Shown: piece by piece, positions 5,190 to 5,360 of the stretch
Layout: every line of letters starts with the position of its first letter
Position numbering within the stretch: the stretch's first letter is position 1
NCBI GenBank assembly: GCA_902468045.1
Contig: CABQXG010000114.1
Location: 1 to 5,360 of the forward strand
From: an uncultured Collinsella sp.
GTDB lineage: Bacteria > Actinomycetota > Coriobacteriia > Coriobacteriales > Coriobacteriaceae
Reading direction: 5' to 3'
Length of the DNA stretch: 5,360 nucleotides
The notes under the pieces: model-generated
Databases searched by the model: none
Seen by the model: the letters and a program-made list of their open reading frames with translations, nothing else
What the model was told of the DNA's origin: nothing
Position numbers and translations under genes: made by a program

Positions 5190-5360
5190 CCATGAGACTG
5201 CCTTATATAAAGAGATGCTCGGCGAGCGGTAGTTAACGGCTGGCAAACGTTAGTCGGATCACAAGATGTGTAGGAAATGTGTACGCCCGGATTCCCGCCC
5301 CCGGGGCCCCTCCGGTCTGGCAATATATCTCCTTGCCGCGCGGCCCGGTGCAACCGGATC
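5190..5360. other. Right-edge intergenic DNA, no gene recognised
   Basis: These 171 bases show no supported gene. A weak hairpin GCTC/GAGC (around 5218-5228) follows the phosphohexomutase but lacks a T run, so no terminator is called. There is a tandem ATGTGTA (5266-5272 and 5277-5283, exactly 11 bases apart), a GC-rich stretch (5284-5315), and a small inverted repeat GGCAA/TTGCC around 5319-5337 with an AT-rich loop. All three minus-strand frames are open in from the right edge, as expected for GC-rich DNA, and none shows a recognisable protein. Confidence 0.5.

Noticed and set aside
5012..5255. AAACGTTAGTC present twice (5012-5022 and 5245-5255)
   Set aside because: An 11-base repeat is expected by chance about a few times in a window of this size, and one copy is inside a conserved coding region.
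5187..5360. Open minus-strand frames entering from the right edge
   Set aside because: All three frames are open for 30 or more codons because the DNA is GC-rich. None has a recognisable motif, so no partial gene can be supported. An AAGGAG near 5332 is followed only by a TTG.
1..5360. CRISPR array, tRNA or rRNA
   Set aside because: No regularly spaced repeats, cloverleaf sequences or rRNA-like stretches were seen on either strand.

Overview
The window looks like chromosome from a high-GC actinobacterium. Codon use, gene content and the style of the intergenic DNA suggest a gut Coriobacteriia such as Collinsella or a relative. That genus call is an inference, since there is no rRNA or marker gene here. 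Four complete housekeeping or regulatory genes and one edge-truncated insertion sequence are present.

Layout. (1) Positions 1-676, minus strand: the N-terminal 225 residues of an IS110-family DEDD transposase, cut by the left window edge. Its 5' side (677-774 and perhaps further) is non-coding and folds into a multi-branched structure. IS110 elements encode their bridge RNA in this position. (2) 871-906: the rho-independent terminator of pepT. (3) 936-2183, minus strand: pepT, peptidase T. (4) 2184-2303: a divergent intergenic region with a perfect 8+2+8 palindrome that lies where the -35 regions of both divergent promoters would be. (5) 2304-2726, plus strand: a short DtxR/MntR-family metalloregulator. 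After 10 bases comes 2737-3630, a zinc-type homocysteine S-methyltransferase. The pair probably forms one operon, closed by a clear terminator at 3636-3664. (6) 3665-3788: a spacer rich in inverted repeats. (7) 3789-5189, plus strand: a phosphohexomutase (phosphoglucomutase/phosphomannomutase) with a GTG start and a good ribosome binding site. (8) 5190-5360: no gene recognised.

How the parts may work together. The metalloregulator probably controls itself and the cotranscribed methyltransferase, and possibly the divergent peptidase gene, through the shared palindrome. The methyltransferase (methionine synthesis) and the peptidase (amino acids from peptides) both belong to amino-acid supply and both are metalloenzymes. 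The phosphohexomutase is a separate transcription unit. The insertion sequence is markedly richer in G and C at third codon positions than the resident genes and sits just beyond the pepT terminator, so it is probably a recent arrival.

Most worth following up: the candidate IS110 bridge RNA, whose predicted stem also hides the transposase ribosome binding site; the mixed Mn-type/Fe-type metal site of the regulator; the shared divergent operator; and a strong excess of TATATA in the right half of the window, including every Tyr-Ile pair of the phosphohexomutase.
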